From Kitasatospora sp. MAA4 (lineage in GTDB: Bacteria; Actinomycetota; Actinomycetes; Streptomycetales; Streptomycetaceae): a stretch of 64,000 nucleotides of DNA. A program made the translations under genes and the position numbers. The stretch's first letter is position 1, and each line of letters starts with the position of its first letter. Location: contig NZ_JARZAI010000031.1 of the NCBI RefSeq assembly GCF_029893355.1, forward strand, positions 1 to 64,000, in the 5' to 3' direction. Positions 33,862-42,834 of this stretch are shown here, piece after piece. The notes beneath the pieces were generated by a model. That model was not told where the DNA came from, ran no database searches, and worked only from the letters and a program-made list of their open reading frames with translations.

Positions 33862-33975
33862 ATGGGTGAGCATGAGAAGCCCGCGCCGGATCCGGGGCAG
33901 GGGACGCCGCCGCCCGGCAACAGCGACGGCCAGGTCCCGCCTCCGCCACCGTCCGGCGGCAAGCACAAGAAATAG
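33862..33975 (+). CDS. Proline-rich small protein (37 aa) preceding a PCMT-like gene
   Basis: A 37-residue hydrophilic peptide: charged N-terminus MGEHEKP, Pro/Gly/Asp-rich middle with PPPPP, and a basic end GGKHKK. The ribosome site GGGAGG lies before the ATG. It ends 15 bases before the PCMT-like methyltransferase, so the two are co-transcribed. I recognise no RiPP core, Cys, or aromatic residues. It could be a substrate of the methyltransferase or an accessory peptide. Confidence 0.7.
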   Translation: MGEHEKPAPDPGQGTPPPGNSDGQVPPPPPSGGKHKK

Positions 33976-33990
33976 CCCGGGACGACGATC

Positions 33991-35145
33991 ATGAGCGCGA
34001 CCGGTTCCACCGACCTGGCCGGGTGGCGGGCCGACCTGGACGCGGCGATGGAGGAACGCGGCAGCTGGCCGCAGCGCTCCCCCTGGATCCGCGACGCCGT
34101 CAGGGCGCTGCCCCGCGACCGCTTCGCCCCCGACCGGCTCTGGCGGTGGGACGGGCACGCGTACCGTCCGGTGGACCGGCAGGTCGACGGCGCGCTGTGG
34201 GCGCGCGAGCTGTACGCCAGCGCCGACGCCGCCGCGGTGACCCAGGTGACCGGCGGACTGGCCACATCGAGCCTGTCCAGCAGCGGCATCGTGGTCGACA
34301 TGCTCGACTCACTGCTCCTGGAGCCCGGCCACCGCGTCCTGGAGCTGGGCACCGGCGCCGGCTGGAACGCCGCGCTGGCCGCGCACCGCGCAGGCCCTGG
34401 CATGGTCACCAGCGTCGAGGTCGACCCCGTCCTGGCGAACGCCGCCCGCGCGCGACTTCCGGCGAGCGTGCGCGTCGAGGTCGGCGACGGCGGCGCCGGG
34501 TGGCCCGCGGCCGTTCCGTACGACCGGGTGATCGCGACCTACGCCGTCGAGCGGGTCCCCTGGGCCTGGATCGAGCAGTGCGCGCCGGGCGGACGGGTCG
34601 TCACGCCCTGGGGGCGGCTGGGGTACGTCGCGCTCGGCGTGGCGCCGGACGGGTCGCACGCCGTCGGCTGGATGCAGGGGCTGGCCCAGTTCATGCCGGC
34701 CCGCGACAGCAGCCGGTCCGAACCGCAGTTCCGCGAGGTGCGCGGCCTCGGCCCGGCCGAGCACGAGAGCGTCCTCGACCGCGACCTGGAGCCGCTACGC
34801 GCCGACTGGGACCTGCTGTTCACCCTGCGGGTGGCGCTGCCCGACCTGCGGATCACCACCGCCGTCGACCAGGACGGCACCAGCGCCTGGCTGCACGACG
34901 GCCGCGGCTCCTGGGCGACGCTCTCGGCCCGTCCGTCCGGCGGCGCCCGCGTCCACGGCGGAGGCCCGCGCCGACTCGCCGACGAACTGGCGGCGGCCTG
35001 GGCCGCCTGGGAGGCCGAGGGCCGCCCAGGCGTCTACGACTACGGCATGACCGTGCGGCCCGACCGGCAGTACGTCTGGCTGAACGACCCCGACACCGGC
35101 CCCCGCTGGCTGACCGGGCAGACTGTCCCGAAAATCACCGAATGA
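33991..35145 (+). CDS. PCMT-like protein methyltransferase
   Basis: A 384-residue SAM methyltransferase related to protein-L-isoaspartate O-methyltransferase. The N-terminal PCMT region has VRALPRDRFAP and GLATSSLSSSGIVVDMLDSL, and motif I is VLELGTGAGWNAALAA. About 180 extra C-terminal residues form a second domain of unknown function. PCMT-like enzymes in actinomycetes often act on specific peptides, for example in graspetide and lanthipeptide pathways. No ATP-grasp or lanthipeptide synthetase is linked here. Its neighbours are the 37-residue peptide upstream and a membrane protein starting at its stop codon. Confidence 0.88.
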   Translation: MSATGSTDLAGWRADLDAAMEERGSWPQRSPWIRDAVRALPRDRFAPDRLWRWDGHAYRPVDRQVDGALWARELYASADAAAVTQVTGGLATSSLSSSGIVVDMLDSLLLEPGHRVLELGTGAGWNAALAAHRAGPGMVTSVEVDPVLANAARARLPASVRVEVGDGGAGWPAAVPYDRVIATYAVERVPWAWIEQCAPGGRVVTPWGRLGYVALGVAPDGSHAVGWMQGLAQFMPARDSSRSEPQFREVRGLGPAEHESVLDRDLEPLRADWDLLFTLRVALPDLRITTAVDQDGTSAWLHDGRGSWATLSARPSGGARVHGGGPRRLADELAAAWAAWEAEGRPGVYDYGMTVRPDRQYVWLNDPDTGPRWLTGQTVPKITE

Positions 35146-35159
35146 GGGACGGAACCGCC

Positions 35160-35846
35160 GTGGCCGGGGGAAAGAAGAAAAAGAAGAGACCGCTGAAGGA
35201 CGGCACGTACGGACCGCCGTCCCCGCGCCCCCGCCGCGACGGGCGAGCCCTGACGCTGTCCCCACGCACGGTTCGCCGGACCAGCGCCCTGCTCGCGCTG
35301 CTCACCCCGCTGACGCTGATCGGCCTCGCGACGCTCGCCTCGAACCCGGACTACGGGCCCTTCGCCTTCATCACCGCCATCCTGGTGATCATCGCCGCAG
35401 TGCTCGGCCTGATGCTGATACGCCCCAGCGGATGGTTCCTCTGGCCGGGCGTGCTGCTCGTGATCCTCCTGCTGGTCCTGCCCATGCAGGTCTTCACGTC
35501 CGAGGTGATGCGCTACCGCGGCGTGCCCACCGAGGTGGTGATCACCGCCATGCACAGCAGCAAGAAGAAGAACGGCGGCCTGAGCTGGACCTGCGACATC
35601 CGCCGCGCCGACGGGCTGCCCCTGCCGCACGCCAAGCTGTCGACCTCCGACTGCTGGGATCCGGACCAGGTCGGCACCACCACGACGGTCCTGGTCGACC
35701 GCGACGGCTGGGTGCCGCCGACGTCGACCGACCAGGACTACACAGGACTCGACTACGGCGTCGCCGCCGTCGGCGTCACGGCCGCGCTCTGGGCACTGCT
35801 CTCCCTCGGGGCCGGCCGCCGCACGCTGCGGCTCGCCGGCAGCTGA
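35160..35846 (+). CDS. Hypothetical membrane protein with extracytoplasmic domain
   Basis: About 228 residues with a very basic N-terminus (GGKKKKKRP), three close hydrophobic helices near residues 40-110, a soluble domain of about 80 residues with two Cys (WTCDIRR and TSDCWDPDQ) that may form a disulphide, and a final helix. GTG at 35160 has GAGGGACGG upstream; ATG at 35142, overlapping the PCMT stop codon, is an alternative. It is translationally linked to the methyltransferase. No family is recognised. Confidence 0.72.
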   Translation: MAGGKKKKKRPLKDGTYGPPSPRPRRDGRALTLSPRTVRRTSALLALLTPLTLIGLATLASNPDYGPFAFITAILVIIAAVLGLMLIRPSGWFLWPGVLLVILLLVLPMQVFTSEVMRYRGVPTEVVITAMHSSKKKNGGLSWTCDIRRADGLPLPHAKLSTSDCWDPDQVGTTTTVLVDRDGWVPPTSTDQDYTGLDYGVAAVGVTAALWALLSLGAGRRTLRLAGS

Positions 35847-35913
35847 CCCGCAACGCGCGATCGGCCCGCCCCCGGTCGCCAGGGTGCGGGCCAATCGTCG
35901 GTGCGCTGGGGGC

Positions 35914-36210
35914 TCAGCTGGCCCCGAACTTCTGCAGACCGGCCTGGACATCGTCGTAGTTCATCACCGGAATGAAGCTGATCTTGGCGCCGAGGTCCTG
36001 GAAGAACGGCTCGGCGACGGTCGGGATGTCGGACGGCTCCTTGAGGTCGAAGACGATGTATCCGGTGCGCTGCCCGTCCTGCGCTCCGAAGTACGCGGCC
36101 TCCGGCTTGATCCGGTCGAAAACCGACTTCATGGTCGCGGCCAGCGTGTTCGCGGTGATCGCCTTGTTCGCCTTCTCGGTGTCCATCTGGACCGTCAGCA
36201 GCACCCTCAT
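35914..36210 (-). CDS. Small GYD/DUF3303-like alpha-beta protein
   Basis: A 98-residue ferredoxin-like-fold protein: MRVLLTVQMDTEKANKAI, then AATMKSVFDRIKPEAAYFGAQDGQRTGYIVFDL, and PFFQDLGAKISFIPVMNYDDV. This pattern is a conserved hypothetical family of actinobacteria that probably binds small ligands as a dimer. ATG at 36210 follows AGGTGGAG. It is divergent from the nitroreductase gene. Confidence 0.85.
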   Translation of the reverse strand: MRVLLTVQMDTEKANKAITANTLAATMKSVFDRIKPEAAYFGAQDGQRTGYIVFDLKEPSDIPTVAEPFFQDLGAKISFIPVMNYDDVQAGLQKFGAS

Positions 36211-36369
36211 GTCGCTCCACCTCTGGTTGGCGTTCCGGCACCCCTGTGCCTCCTGCCATCGTGGCCGCGCCCCGGGCACTCGGCAGCCGGGGTAGGGCAT
36301 CGGGGTCACGCCCGAACGCCGCCTGCGCACAGTGGGCATGCTGGGAGGTGAAGGACGAGGAGATCCGCC

Positions 36370-37392
36370 ATGAACGATCCGATCCTGACCCCGGAGGAGC
36401 TGCAGTCCCTGGCCGCCGCCGGAACCGCCGCCCCCTCGCTGCTCAACACCCAGCCGTGGCGCTTCTGTGCGCACTCCGGCGCCCGCACGCTGCGGGTGTA
36501 CGCGGACCCGCGGCGCGCCCTGCCCCGGACGGATCCGGAGGGCCGGGCGCTGCACCTCTCGGTGGGCACCGCGGTGTTCAATCTGCGGGTCGCGGCCTGC
36601 CACCTGGGCCGGGAGCCGTCCGTACGGCTGCTGCCGGAGACCTCCGACCCCCTCCTGCTCGCCGAACTCGACCTCTCGCGGGGTGCCGCGGGCCCGGCCC
36701 CGGGTCCGTTCGGAACGGACCTGTACGCCGCGATCGCGCAGCGCCACTCCAGCCGCCTGCCGTTCGCCGAGCGCGAGGTGGCCGAGACGGTCCTCGGCGA
36801 GCTGACCGCGGCCGCCCGGGAGGAGGGGGCGGTGCTGTCCGTCCTGGACGCGGACGGGGTGCGGCGCGTGATGGACCTGACGAAGGAGGCCGAGCGCCGT
36901 ACCGCCGACGACCCGGCGCGCCAGGCCGAGACCCGGGAATGGCTGCGCCCGTGGGAACCGGCCTCCGACGGCATCGTCCTGAGTGCGCTGGGGCCGCCCG
37001 ACAGCCAGGCCCACGTGCCGATGCGCAGCTACACCGGCCGGCCACCGGCCGTCAGCGTGCCCGCTGAGCCCTTCGAGGCGATGCCGCAACTGGCTCTGCT
37101 GTCCACCCCGAGCGACCGCCCCTCGGACTGGCTGCACGCCGGCCAGGCATTGGAGCGGGTCTGGCTGCTGGCGACGGCGCACGGCGTGCGGATCTCCGTG
37201 ATGCACCAGGCCCTGGAGTGGCCGCAGACCCGGTGGGAGCTGCGCGATCCGAACGAGGGTCCCGGGTTCGCCCAGACGGTGCTGCGCCTGGGCTACGGGC
37301 CGCCCGGACCCGCGGCGCCGCGCCGCTCGGTGGCCGAGGTGCTGGAGATCGTCGGCGAGCCCGCCCTTTCACACAACGTGCAGAACCTTTGA
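36370..37392 (+). CDS. Acg-type nitroreductase family protein
   Basis: A 340-residue flavin-fold protein of the Acg (Rv2032-like) group, a double nitroreductase domain: N-terminal APSLLNTQPWRF and ISVMHQALEWPQTRWELRDP near the end. In mycobacteria this family belongs to the DosR dormancy regulon and may sequester flavin rather than reduce nitro compounds (known of the family). ATG at 36370 follows GGAGATC. The last 24 bases overlap the convergent HAD-GT20 gene. Confidence 0.88.
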   Translation: MNDPILTPEELQSLAAAGTAAPSLLNTQPWRFCAHSGARTLRVYADPRRALPRTDPEGRALHLSVGTAVFNLRVAACHLGREPSVRLLPETSDPLLLAELDLSRGAAGPAPGPFGTDLYAAIAQRHSSRLPFAEREVAETVLGELTAAAREEGAVLSVLDADGVRRVMDLTKEAERRTADDPARQAETREWLRPWEPASDGIVLSALGPPDSQAHVPMRSYTGRPPAVSVPAEPFEAMPQLALLSTPSDRPSDWLHAGQALERVWLLATAHGVRISVMHQALEWPQTRWELRDPNEGPGFAQTVLRLGYGPPGPAAPRRSVAEVLEIVGEPALSHNVQNL

Positions 37393-39435
37393 TGCACCGT
37401 GGCGGATGGCGGTGGTGATGTCGGCGGCCCAGTGCGCGGGGTGGTGGTGTCCGAGGAGGTCGGCGAGACGTTCCAGTCGGATGCGGCGTTCGTCGGGGGC
37501 CAGGGTCAGGGCCCGGTGCAGGGTGTCCACGAGGTCGGCGGGTGAGCGGGGGTCGGTGAGGAGAGCCGCGGAGCCGAGCCCGACGGCGGCGCCGGTGTGG
37601 CGGGAGAGCACCAGGACGCCGGAGCGGCCGGCGGCGTGCTGGGCGGCGATGTACTCCTTGGCGGTCAGGTTCATCCCGTCCTGGAGGGAGGTCACCCAGA
37701 ACACGTCGGCGGCGAGGTAGTGGTCGATCACCTCGGCGAACGGCAGGCTGCGGGGCAGGTACTCGATGGGCTGCCAACCGGCGGCGCCCCAGGCGCGGTT
37801 GACCTCACCGATGCGGTGCTCCAGTCGCCGGCGGGTCGCCTCGTGGGAGGTGATGCCGGCCTCGGGAGGCGGGCACACCAGGCGGAACCGCAGCCGTCCG
37901 CGCAGCTCGGGGCGGCGGGCGAGCAGGGCCGCGACGGCCTCGACCTTCTGCACGGGGGCCTTGGCGTAGTCCAGGCGCTCGACGGAGAGCACCAACAGGC
38001 CGTCCGTCGGCTCGGCCCGGGGCCGGCGGGCGCGGGCCAGGGTTTCGATGGCGGCCCGGTCGATGCCCAGCGGATGCACCCCCACCCGGGGCGGCCGCGG
38101 GGCGTCGGCGAGGAGGCGGCGGAAGTGTCCGGCGAAGGCCTCGGTGTGGAATCCGGCCCAGTCCAGGCAGCTCAGCGAGGCAAGGATCTCGGGAGCGCTG
38201 GGAAGGGTGGCGAAGACCTCCGGCGGCGGGAAGGGGGTGTGGTGGAACAGGCCGACCCGCAGATCGGGCCGGGTGGGGCGAAGCAGGCCGGGGACCAGCC
38301 AGAGGTTGTAGTCGTGGAGCCAGACCGTGGCGCCGGGCGCGGCCCGGGCGCTGATGTGGTCGGCGAAGCGGGCGTTGACCTCGCGGTAGCGGCCCCAGGC
38401 CTCGGGGTCGAAGCGCACTCTCTCCGGCTGGGACATCAGGACCGGCCAGAGCGTCTCCTTGCAGGCCTGGTGGAAGTAGCCGGCCCACTGCGCGGGGCTC
38501 AACGGGACGAAGGACAGCGGGAGTCCGGTGTCGTGCCGCTCCAGGTCCGCCGGTGGCGCCTCGGGTTCGAGGACGGCGGCGGTGGCCCACAGGGCCTGCG
38601 GGTTCGCGGTGAACAGGCTGCGCAGGGTGGGCAGGATGCCGTTCGGGCTCGCGGGTGCCCGCCAGCCGTCCCGGGTCCAGTGCACGGGCGGTCGGTGGTA
38701 GCCGATGACGAGCGGGTGCTCGCGCTCCACCCATCCCAGGTCCTGCAAGGCCGACAGGATGCCGGCAGCGCCGGGCCGGTCGGGGCGGTGGACGCCGGCG
38801 TCCTCGGGGACGGCTTCGAGCAGGGCGGGTTCGGCGTTGCCGACGATCACGCCGCGGGCACCGAGCCCGAACAGCGACAGGTCGTTCAGGGAGTCACCGG
38901 CGACCAGGACCGAGTCCATCGGCCAGTGCTGCTCGGCGGCCAGGGCCGCGAGCGCGTTGCCCTTGCTCGCCCCACGCGGCAGCACGTCGAAGTAGCGGTC
39001 CGCCGAGTACAGCCAGGTACAGCCCAGCGCCTGTACGGCGTCGGTGATCTCGTGCGTGAGGTGTTCGGGGCGCAGGTGGAACGAGCAGCGGCCGGACTGG
39101 CTCACGCCGTGCTGGTACGTCAGGCCTGGCAGGCCGCGTAAGGCCTCGCGGACCCGGCGTGCCCCTGGCCAGCCGCTGCGCAACCCGCGCTGGATGGCCT
39201 CCACCGGGGTCAGGTCCGCGCCGTCGACCACGCTCGCCCCTACGTCGGCGATGATCCAGCGGGGCCTGGGCACCAGCGGGTCCCGCAGCACCTCGCGTAC
39301 CGAGGACGGCCCGCGGCCGGTCGCGAAGACCACCACCACCTCCGGGTGGCGGGCCAGCGCGGCGTGCAGGCGGCGGCGGTCGGCCCGCTCGCCGCCCAGC
39401 AGCGTGCCGTCCAGGTCGGTGACCAGGATCCTCAT
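37369..39435 (-). CDS. HAD phosphatase-GT20 glycosyltransferase fusion (trehalose-6-P/glucosylglycerol-P synthase-like)
   Basis: A 688-residue bifunctional protein. Residues 1-235 form a HAD phosphatase of the Cof/sucrose-phosphatase type (DLDGTLLGG, ATGRGPSSV, GDSLNDLSLF). Residues 255-688 form a GT20 glycosyltransferase with HDYNLWLVPGLLR, LFHHTPFPPPEVF, VERLDYAKAPVQK and DGMNLTAKEY. This should make and then dephosphorylate a glycosyl phosphate such as trehalose-6-P or glucosylglycerol-P, a compatible solute. The phosphatase precedes the synthase, the reverse of common OtsA-OtsB fusions. ATG at 39435 follows GAAAGGGGC. Upstream lies a PfkB kinase on the same strand. Confidence 0.9.
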   Translation of the reverse strand: MRILVTDLDGTLLGGERADRRRLHAALARHPEVVVVFATGRGPSSVREVLRDPLVPRPRWIIADVGASVVDGADLTPVEAIQRGLRSGWPGARRVREALRGLPGLTYQHGVSQSGRCSFHLRPEHLTHEITDAVQALGCTWLYSADRYFDVLPRGASKGNALAALAAEQHWPMDSVLVAGDSLNDLSLFGLGARGVIVGNAEPALLEAVPEDAGVHRPDRPGAAGILSALQDLGWVEREHPLVIGYHRPPVHWTRDGWRAPASPNGILPTLRSLFTANPQALWATAAVLEPEAPPADLERHDTGLPLSFVPLSPAQWAGYFHQACKETLWPVLMSQPERVRFDPEAWGRYREVNARFADHISARAAPGATVWLHDYNLWLVPGLLRPTRPDLRVGLFHHTPFPPPEVFATLPSAPEILASLSCLDWAGFHTEAFAGHFRRLLADAPRPPRVGVHPLGIDRAAIETLARARRPRAEPTDGLLVLSVERLDYAKAPVQKVEAVAALLARRPELRGRLRFRLVCPPPEAGITSHEATRRRLEHRIGEVNRAWGAAGWQPIEYLPRSLPFAEVIDHYLAADVFWVTSLQDGMNLTAKEYIAAQHAAGRSGVLVLSRHTGAAVGLGSAALLTDPRSPADLVDTLHRALTLAPDERRIRLERLADLLGHHHPAHWAADITTAIRHGASKVLHVV

Positions 39436-39530
39436 GCGGTGCCCCTTTCGGCGAGGTGGGCGAAGGCCGTCGTGCGCCCGCTCGTCCCCGGCCCGCCGCA
39501 CGCGCACCCTTCGCCGATCGCCACGTGGAA

Positions 39531-39560
39531 ATGCACTCCGGCGGTCGGGCCGGAGTGCAT
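39531..39560 (-). terminator. Perfect 12-bp hairpin between PfkB and HAD-GT20 genes
   Basis: ATGCACTCCGGC (39531-39542) pairs exactly with GCCGGAGTGCAT (39549-39560) around a 6-base loop. It is 97 bases past the PfkB stop codon and 96 bases before the GT20 start. It could be a terminator or an operator; no T-run is visible. Confidence 0.65.
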
Positions 39561-39656
39561 CGCGGATCAGGATCGGGACGCTAACACGAACTGATCACCA
39601 CGTGAATGGGGCATGCCAACGACGGCACCTGCAGGGGTCGCGGCGTGGTCGCGGCG

Positions 39657-40598
39657 TTATCCCAGGGCCAGCCACTGGCGCAGCCCGGCGGCGTCGAGCG
39701 CCCGGCTGGAACCGGGGCCGGCGGTGGCGGCCCCTCCGCAGGCGACGCCGGCGGCGAGGCAGCCGGGCAGCTCCTCCCCGGCGAGGAGGGCGTGCACGAA
39801 CCCGGCGTTGAAGCAGTCACCCGCCCCGGTGGTGTCCACGACCTCGACCGGGACGGCGGGAACGTCGTACCGCTTCCCGTCCCGGACCGCGCAGGCCCCC
39901 TGCCCGCCGCGCTTGACGACCACCGTGCGCACGAGCCCGCCGAGCGTGTCCAGGGCGCCGTCGACCGTGGCGGCGCCGGTCAGCCGCAGAGCCTCGGCCT
40001 CGTTGGGCGCGAAGACGTCCACGCCGGCGAGAACCTCGCGCACCGTGGGGGTGTCGAGGGTGGCCGGCCCGTCCTGGCAGTCCATGAACACCCGGGTGCC
40101 GAGCTGCCGGGCGACCCGCAGCGCGACCAGCACGGCTGCGCCGTACTCCAGTTGGGGCAGCATCAGCACCTCGGGGCGGTGTTCGCGCAGCAGCGCGTCG
40201 AGCCGCGGCGCCGCGTACGGGTCCTGGTAGCTGACCATCGCCCGGTCGCCAGGGTTCGACAGCGCCACCGTGACGCTGCGCAGCGGCGCGGTGCGGTGGC
40301 GGAATCCGGCCTCGTCCAGCCCCTCCGCGCGGGCTGCGGACAGGACGAGCGAGCTGAACACGTCGCTGCCGAAGTCGGTGGCCCACACCACGTCGTGTCC
40401 CAGGCGGCGCATGGCCATCGCGGGCGTGAAGGCCCCGCCGGGCAGCAGGTCGAGCGCGCCGGCGAAGACCTCGGTGCCGGGTCGGACGGGCCGCGCGAGG
40501 TCCTGGAAGATCAGATCGGCGAAGTAGGCGCCGACGACCAGCACCTCGCGTCCGCTCCGCCCCCGAGCCTGCTGACCTCCATCGATGCCCGACCTCAT
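39657..40598 (-). CDS. PfkB-family carbohydrate kinase
   Basis: A 313-residue ribokinase/PfkB-fold kinase: N-terminal GGAFTPAMAMRRLGHDVVWATDFGSD, central PNEAEALRLTG, and the C-terminal active-site signature VEVVDTTGAGDCFNAGFVHALL with the catalytic Asp. It phosphorylates a sugar, polyol or nucleoside using ATP. It lies upstream of the HAD-GT20 gene on the same strand, so it may supply a phosphorylated acceptor for it (inference). ATG at 40598 follows AAGGGGAT. It is divergent from the response regulator. Confidence 0.9.
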   Translation of the reverse strand: MRSGIDGGQQARGRSGREVLVVGAYFADLIFQDLARPVRPGTEVFAGALDLLPGGAFTPAMAMRRLGHDVVWATDFGSDVFSSLVLSAARAEGLDEAGFRHRTAPLRSVTVALSNPGDRAMVSYQDPYAAPRLDALLREHRPEVLMLPQLEYGAAVLVALRVARQLGTRVFMDCQDGPATLDTPTVREVLAGVDVFAPNEAEALRLTGAATVDGALDTLGGLVRTVVVKRGGQGACAVRDGKRYDVPAVPVEVVDTTGAGDCFNAGFVHALLAGEELPGCLAAGVACGGAATAGPGSSRALDAAGLRQWLALG

Positions 40599-40695
40599 CC
40601 GTCCGATCCCCTTCCCACACCGAGAGCAGGATCCTGCCCGGCTGGTGACTGGTTACGCACGAAGCGGATCGAGAACCGACGCGGGCCGGGCCGCC

Positions 40696-40701
40696 TAGGC
40701 T
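40696..40701 (+). promoter_or_regulatory. -10 box (TAGGCT) of a likely leaderless response-regulator transcript
   Basis: TAGGCT ends six bases before ATG 40708 and there is no ribosome site. This favours ATG 40708 over GTG 40702 as the start. Confidence 0.5.
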
Positions 40702-40707
40702 GTGCTC

Positions 40708-41394
40708 ATGCAAGAGATCGGCGCGGAGACCGCCGCACTGCGCGTTCTGGTGGTCGAGGACGATGCCGGGATCGCCCGGTCGCTGGTGCGCGGGCTGGAC
40801 CGTGCCGGCTACGCGGCCCGGAGCGTGGGGAGCGGACACGCGGCGCTCAGTGCCGATCCGCTGCCCGACGTGGTGCTGCTCGACCTGGGGCTGCCGGACC
40901 TGGACGGGGTGGAGGTCTGCCGTCTGCTGCGCCGGCGGTGCGATGCGGCGATCATCGTGGTGACCGCCCGCGGCGAGGAGGGCGACCGGGTGTCCGCCCT
41001 GGACGAGGGCGCCGACGACTACCTGGTCAAGCCGTTCGGTCTGGCCGAGCTGCTCGCGCGGATCCGGGCGGTGCTGCGCCGCACCCGCCCCTCCGGTGCC
41101 GAGCTGCTGCGCCACGGGACGCTGACCGTGGACCCGCGCACCCGCAAGGTGAGCGTCGGCGGGAGCGATATCGCGCTCACGCCCAAGGAGTTCGACATCC
41201 TGGAGTGCCTGGCCGCGGACCCGGGACGGGTGGTGACGCGCCGGGAGATCCTGGAGCGGGCCTGGGACGAGCACTGGTACGGCCCGACGAAGGTCCTGGA
41301 CGTCCACATGGCGGCGCTGCGCCGCAAGCTCGGCGTGCCGGGGCTGGTGGAGACGGTCTACGGCCGGGGCTTCCGCCTCGGCGAGCCGGGCTGA
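40708..41394 (+). CDS. OmpR-family response regulator
   Basis: A 228-residue two-domain regulator. The receiver domain (10-120) has the acidic pair EDD, the phosphoacceptor Asp59 in VLLDLGLP, and Lys in DDYLVKPFG. The winged-helix DNA-binding domain (130-225) has LTPKEFDILECLAADPGRVVTRREILERAW and YGRGFRL. The histidine kinase starts six bases after its stop codon. It probably controls the redox operon that follows. Confidence 0.95.
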   Translation: MQEIGAETAALRVLVVEDDAGIARSLVRGLDRAGYAARSVGSGHAALSADPLPDVVLLDLGLPDLDGVEVCRLLRRRCDAAIIVVTARGEEGDRVSALDEGADDYLVKPFGLAELLARIRAVLRRTRPSGAELLRHGTLTVDPRTRKVSVGGSDIALTPKEFDILECLAADPGRVVTRREILERAWDEHWYGPTKVLDVHMAALRRKLGVPGLVETVYGRGFRLGEPG

Positions 41395-41400
41395 ACGGGC

Positions 41401-42834
41401 ATGACCCGTCGGATCGCGCTGACCGTCCTGGCGCTGGTCACCGTGCTGCTGGTGCTCGCCGTGGTGCCGCTGGGGGTGTTGCTGACCCAGCGCGAGGAGA
41501 CCTCGTTCCGCAGTGCCGCGGAGGCGAACGCCCGCACGCTGGCCTCCGCGGCCGAGGAGAACCTCTCGGACCACAAGGCGGACAGCGACATGCAGCAGCT
41601 GCTCGCCCAGGCGCAGCAGCAGGGCGGCTGCGCGGCGGTGTACGACGCGGCGGCGGCGGTGGTCGCCGCCGCCCCGTGCACCACCGCCACCGACGCGGGC
41701 GCCCGCGGCCTGGTCGCTGCCACGCTCGCTCCCGCTCAGCCGCAGACGTCGAACATGCGCTCCTCGACCGTGCGCTCCGACGACCGGTTGACGGTGGCGA
41801 CTCCGCTCGGGGACGGCGCCGACGCGGTCGGGGTGGCGGTGCTGGTGACGTCCACCGACCCGCTCGACGACCGGATCGCGGTGGTCTGGGGCTGGCTGGC
41901 GCTGATCGGGATCGCCGGGCTGCTGCTGGGAACCCTGGTCTCCGTCAGGCTGGCCCGCTGGGTGGGCCGCCCGTTGCAGGCGGTGGACGAGGCGGCCCAG
42001 CGGCTGGGCGAGGGAGCGCTGGACGTGCGCGCCCCGACCGGCGCCGGGCCCCAGGAGGTGCGGCGGCTCGCGACCACGTTCAACACGATGGCCGCGCGGA
42101 CCGAGGCCCTGGTGCACGGCCATCGGACGGTCACCGCCGACGTCTCGCACCAGCTGCGGACTCCGCTGACGGCACTGCGGCTGCGGCTGGACCTGCTGGC
42201 TGCCGACGCCGAGGGCGAGGACGCGATCGAACTGGCCGCCGCCCAGGAGGAGACCGCCCGGTTGTCGCGACTGGTGGACGGGCTGCTCGCCGCGGCGCGC
42301 GCGGAGGCCGCGGTACCGCAGCCGGTCGCCGTACCGGTGGACCGGGTGGTCGCCGAGCGCCTGGCCGCCTGGGAACCGGTGGCGGCCGAGCGGCAGGTGC
42401 GGCTCAGCGCCCGCTGTCCGGAGGGGCTCACCGCGTTCCTCGGCTCCGAGGATCTGGACCAGGTGCTCGACAATCTGCTGGCCAACGCGCTGGATGCGGT
42501 GCCGGGCGGCGGGCAGGTGCACGTCGAGGGCGTCGCGGCGCCGGCCTCCTCGGGGCAGGGCGTCGTGCTGCGGGTGGTGGACGACGGTCCGGGGATGAGC
42601 CCTGCCGCCCGCGCGAGCGCCTTCCGGCGCTTCGGCACCCACGAGCCGGGCGGCACCGGCCTCGGCCTGGCCATCGTGCACCGGCTGGTGACGGCCAACG
42701 GCGGCACCGCGCGACTGACGGACACCGCCGGGGGCGGCCTGACAGTGGTCCTGGAACTCCCGGCGGTGCCGCGCGGGCAGTCCCGGGCAAGCGGTCCGCG
42801 CCGGCGGCCGACTGGCCCGACACCCCCGCTCTGA
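41401..42834 (+). CDS. Membrane histidine kinase
   Basis: A 477-residue sensor kinase. TM1 (7-28), an extracytoplasmic sensor of about 130 residues with two Cys (CAAVYD and APCTT), TM2 (160-182), HAMP (183-235), the H-box VTADVSHQLRTPL with His250, the N-box NLLANALDAV, and G-boxes VVDDGPGMS and GGTGLGLAIV. It is paired with the OmpR regulator. A Cys pair in a sensor next to redox genes hints at a redox or metal signal (inference). The C-terminus is Pro/Arg-rich. Confidence 0.95.
   Translation: MTRRIALTVLALVTVLLVLAVVPLGVLLTQREETSFRSAAEANARTLASAAEENLSDHKADSDMQQLLAQAQQQGGCAAVYDAAAAVVAAAPCTTATDAGARGLVAATLAPAQPQTSNMRSSTVRSDDRLTVATPLGDGADAVGVAVLVTSTDPLDDRIAVVWGWLALIGIAGLLLGTLVSVRLARWVGRPLQAVDEAAQRLGEGALDVRAPTGAGPQEVRRLATTFNTMAARTEALVHGHRTVTADVSHQLRTPLTALRLRLDLLAADAEGEDAIELAAAQEETARLSRLVDGLLAAARAEAAVPQPVAVPVDRVVAERLAAWEPVAAERQVRLSARCPEGLTAFLGSEDLDQVLDNLLANALDAVPGGGQVHVEGVAAPASSGQGVVLRVVDDGPGMSPAARASAFRRFGTHEPGGTGLGLAIVHRLVTANGGTARLTDTAGGGLTVVLELPAVPRGQSRASGPRRRPTGPTPPL

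Noticed and set aside
33862..33975. Proline-rich peptide as a lanthipeptide or graspetide precursor
   Set aside because: It has no Cys, too few Ser/Thr for ring formation, and no synthetase or ATP-grasp gene nearby; kept only as a small protein.
36211..36369. Possible DosR/OsdR box (GGGGTCACGCCC) upstream of the Acg gene
   Set aside because: Only a loose match to one half of the expected palindrome; not enough to call an operator.
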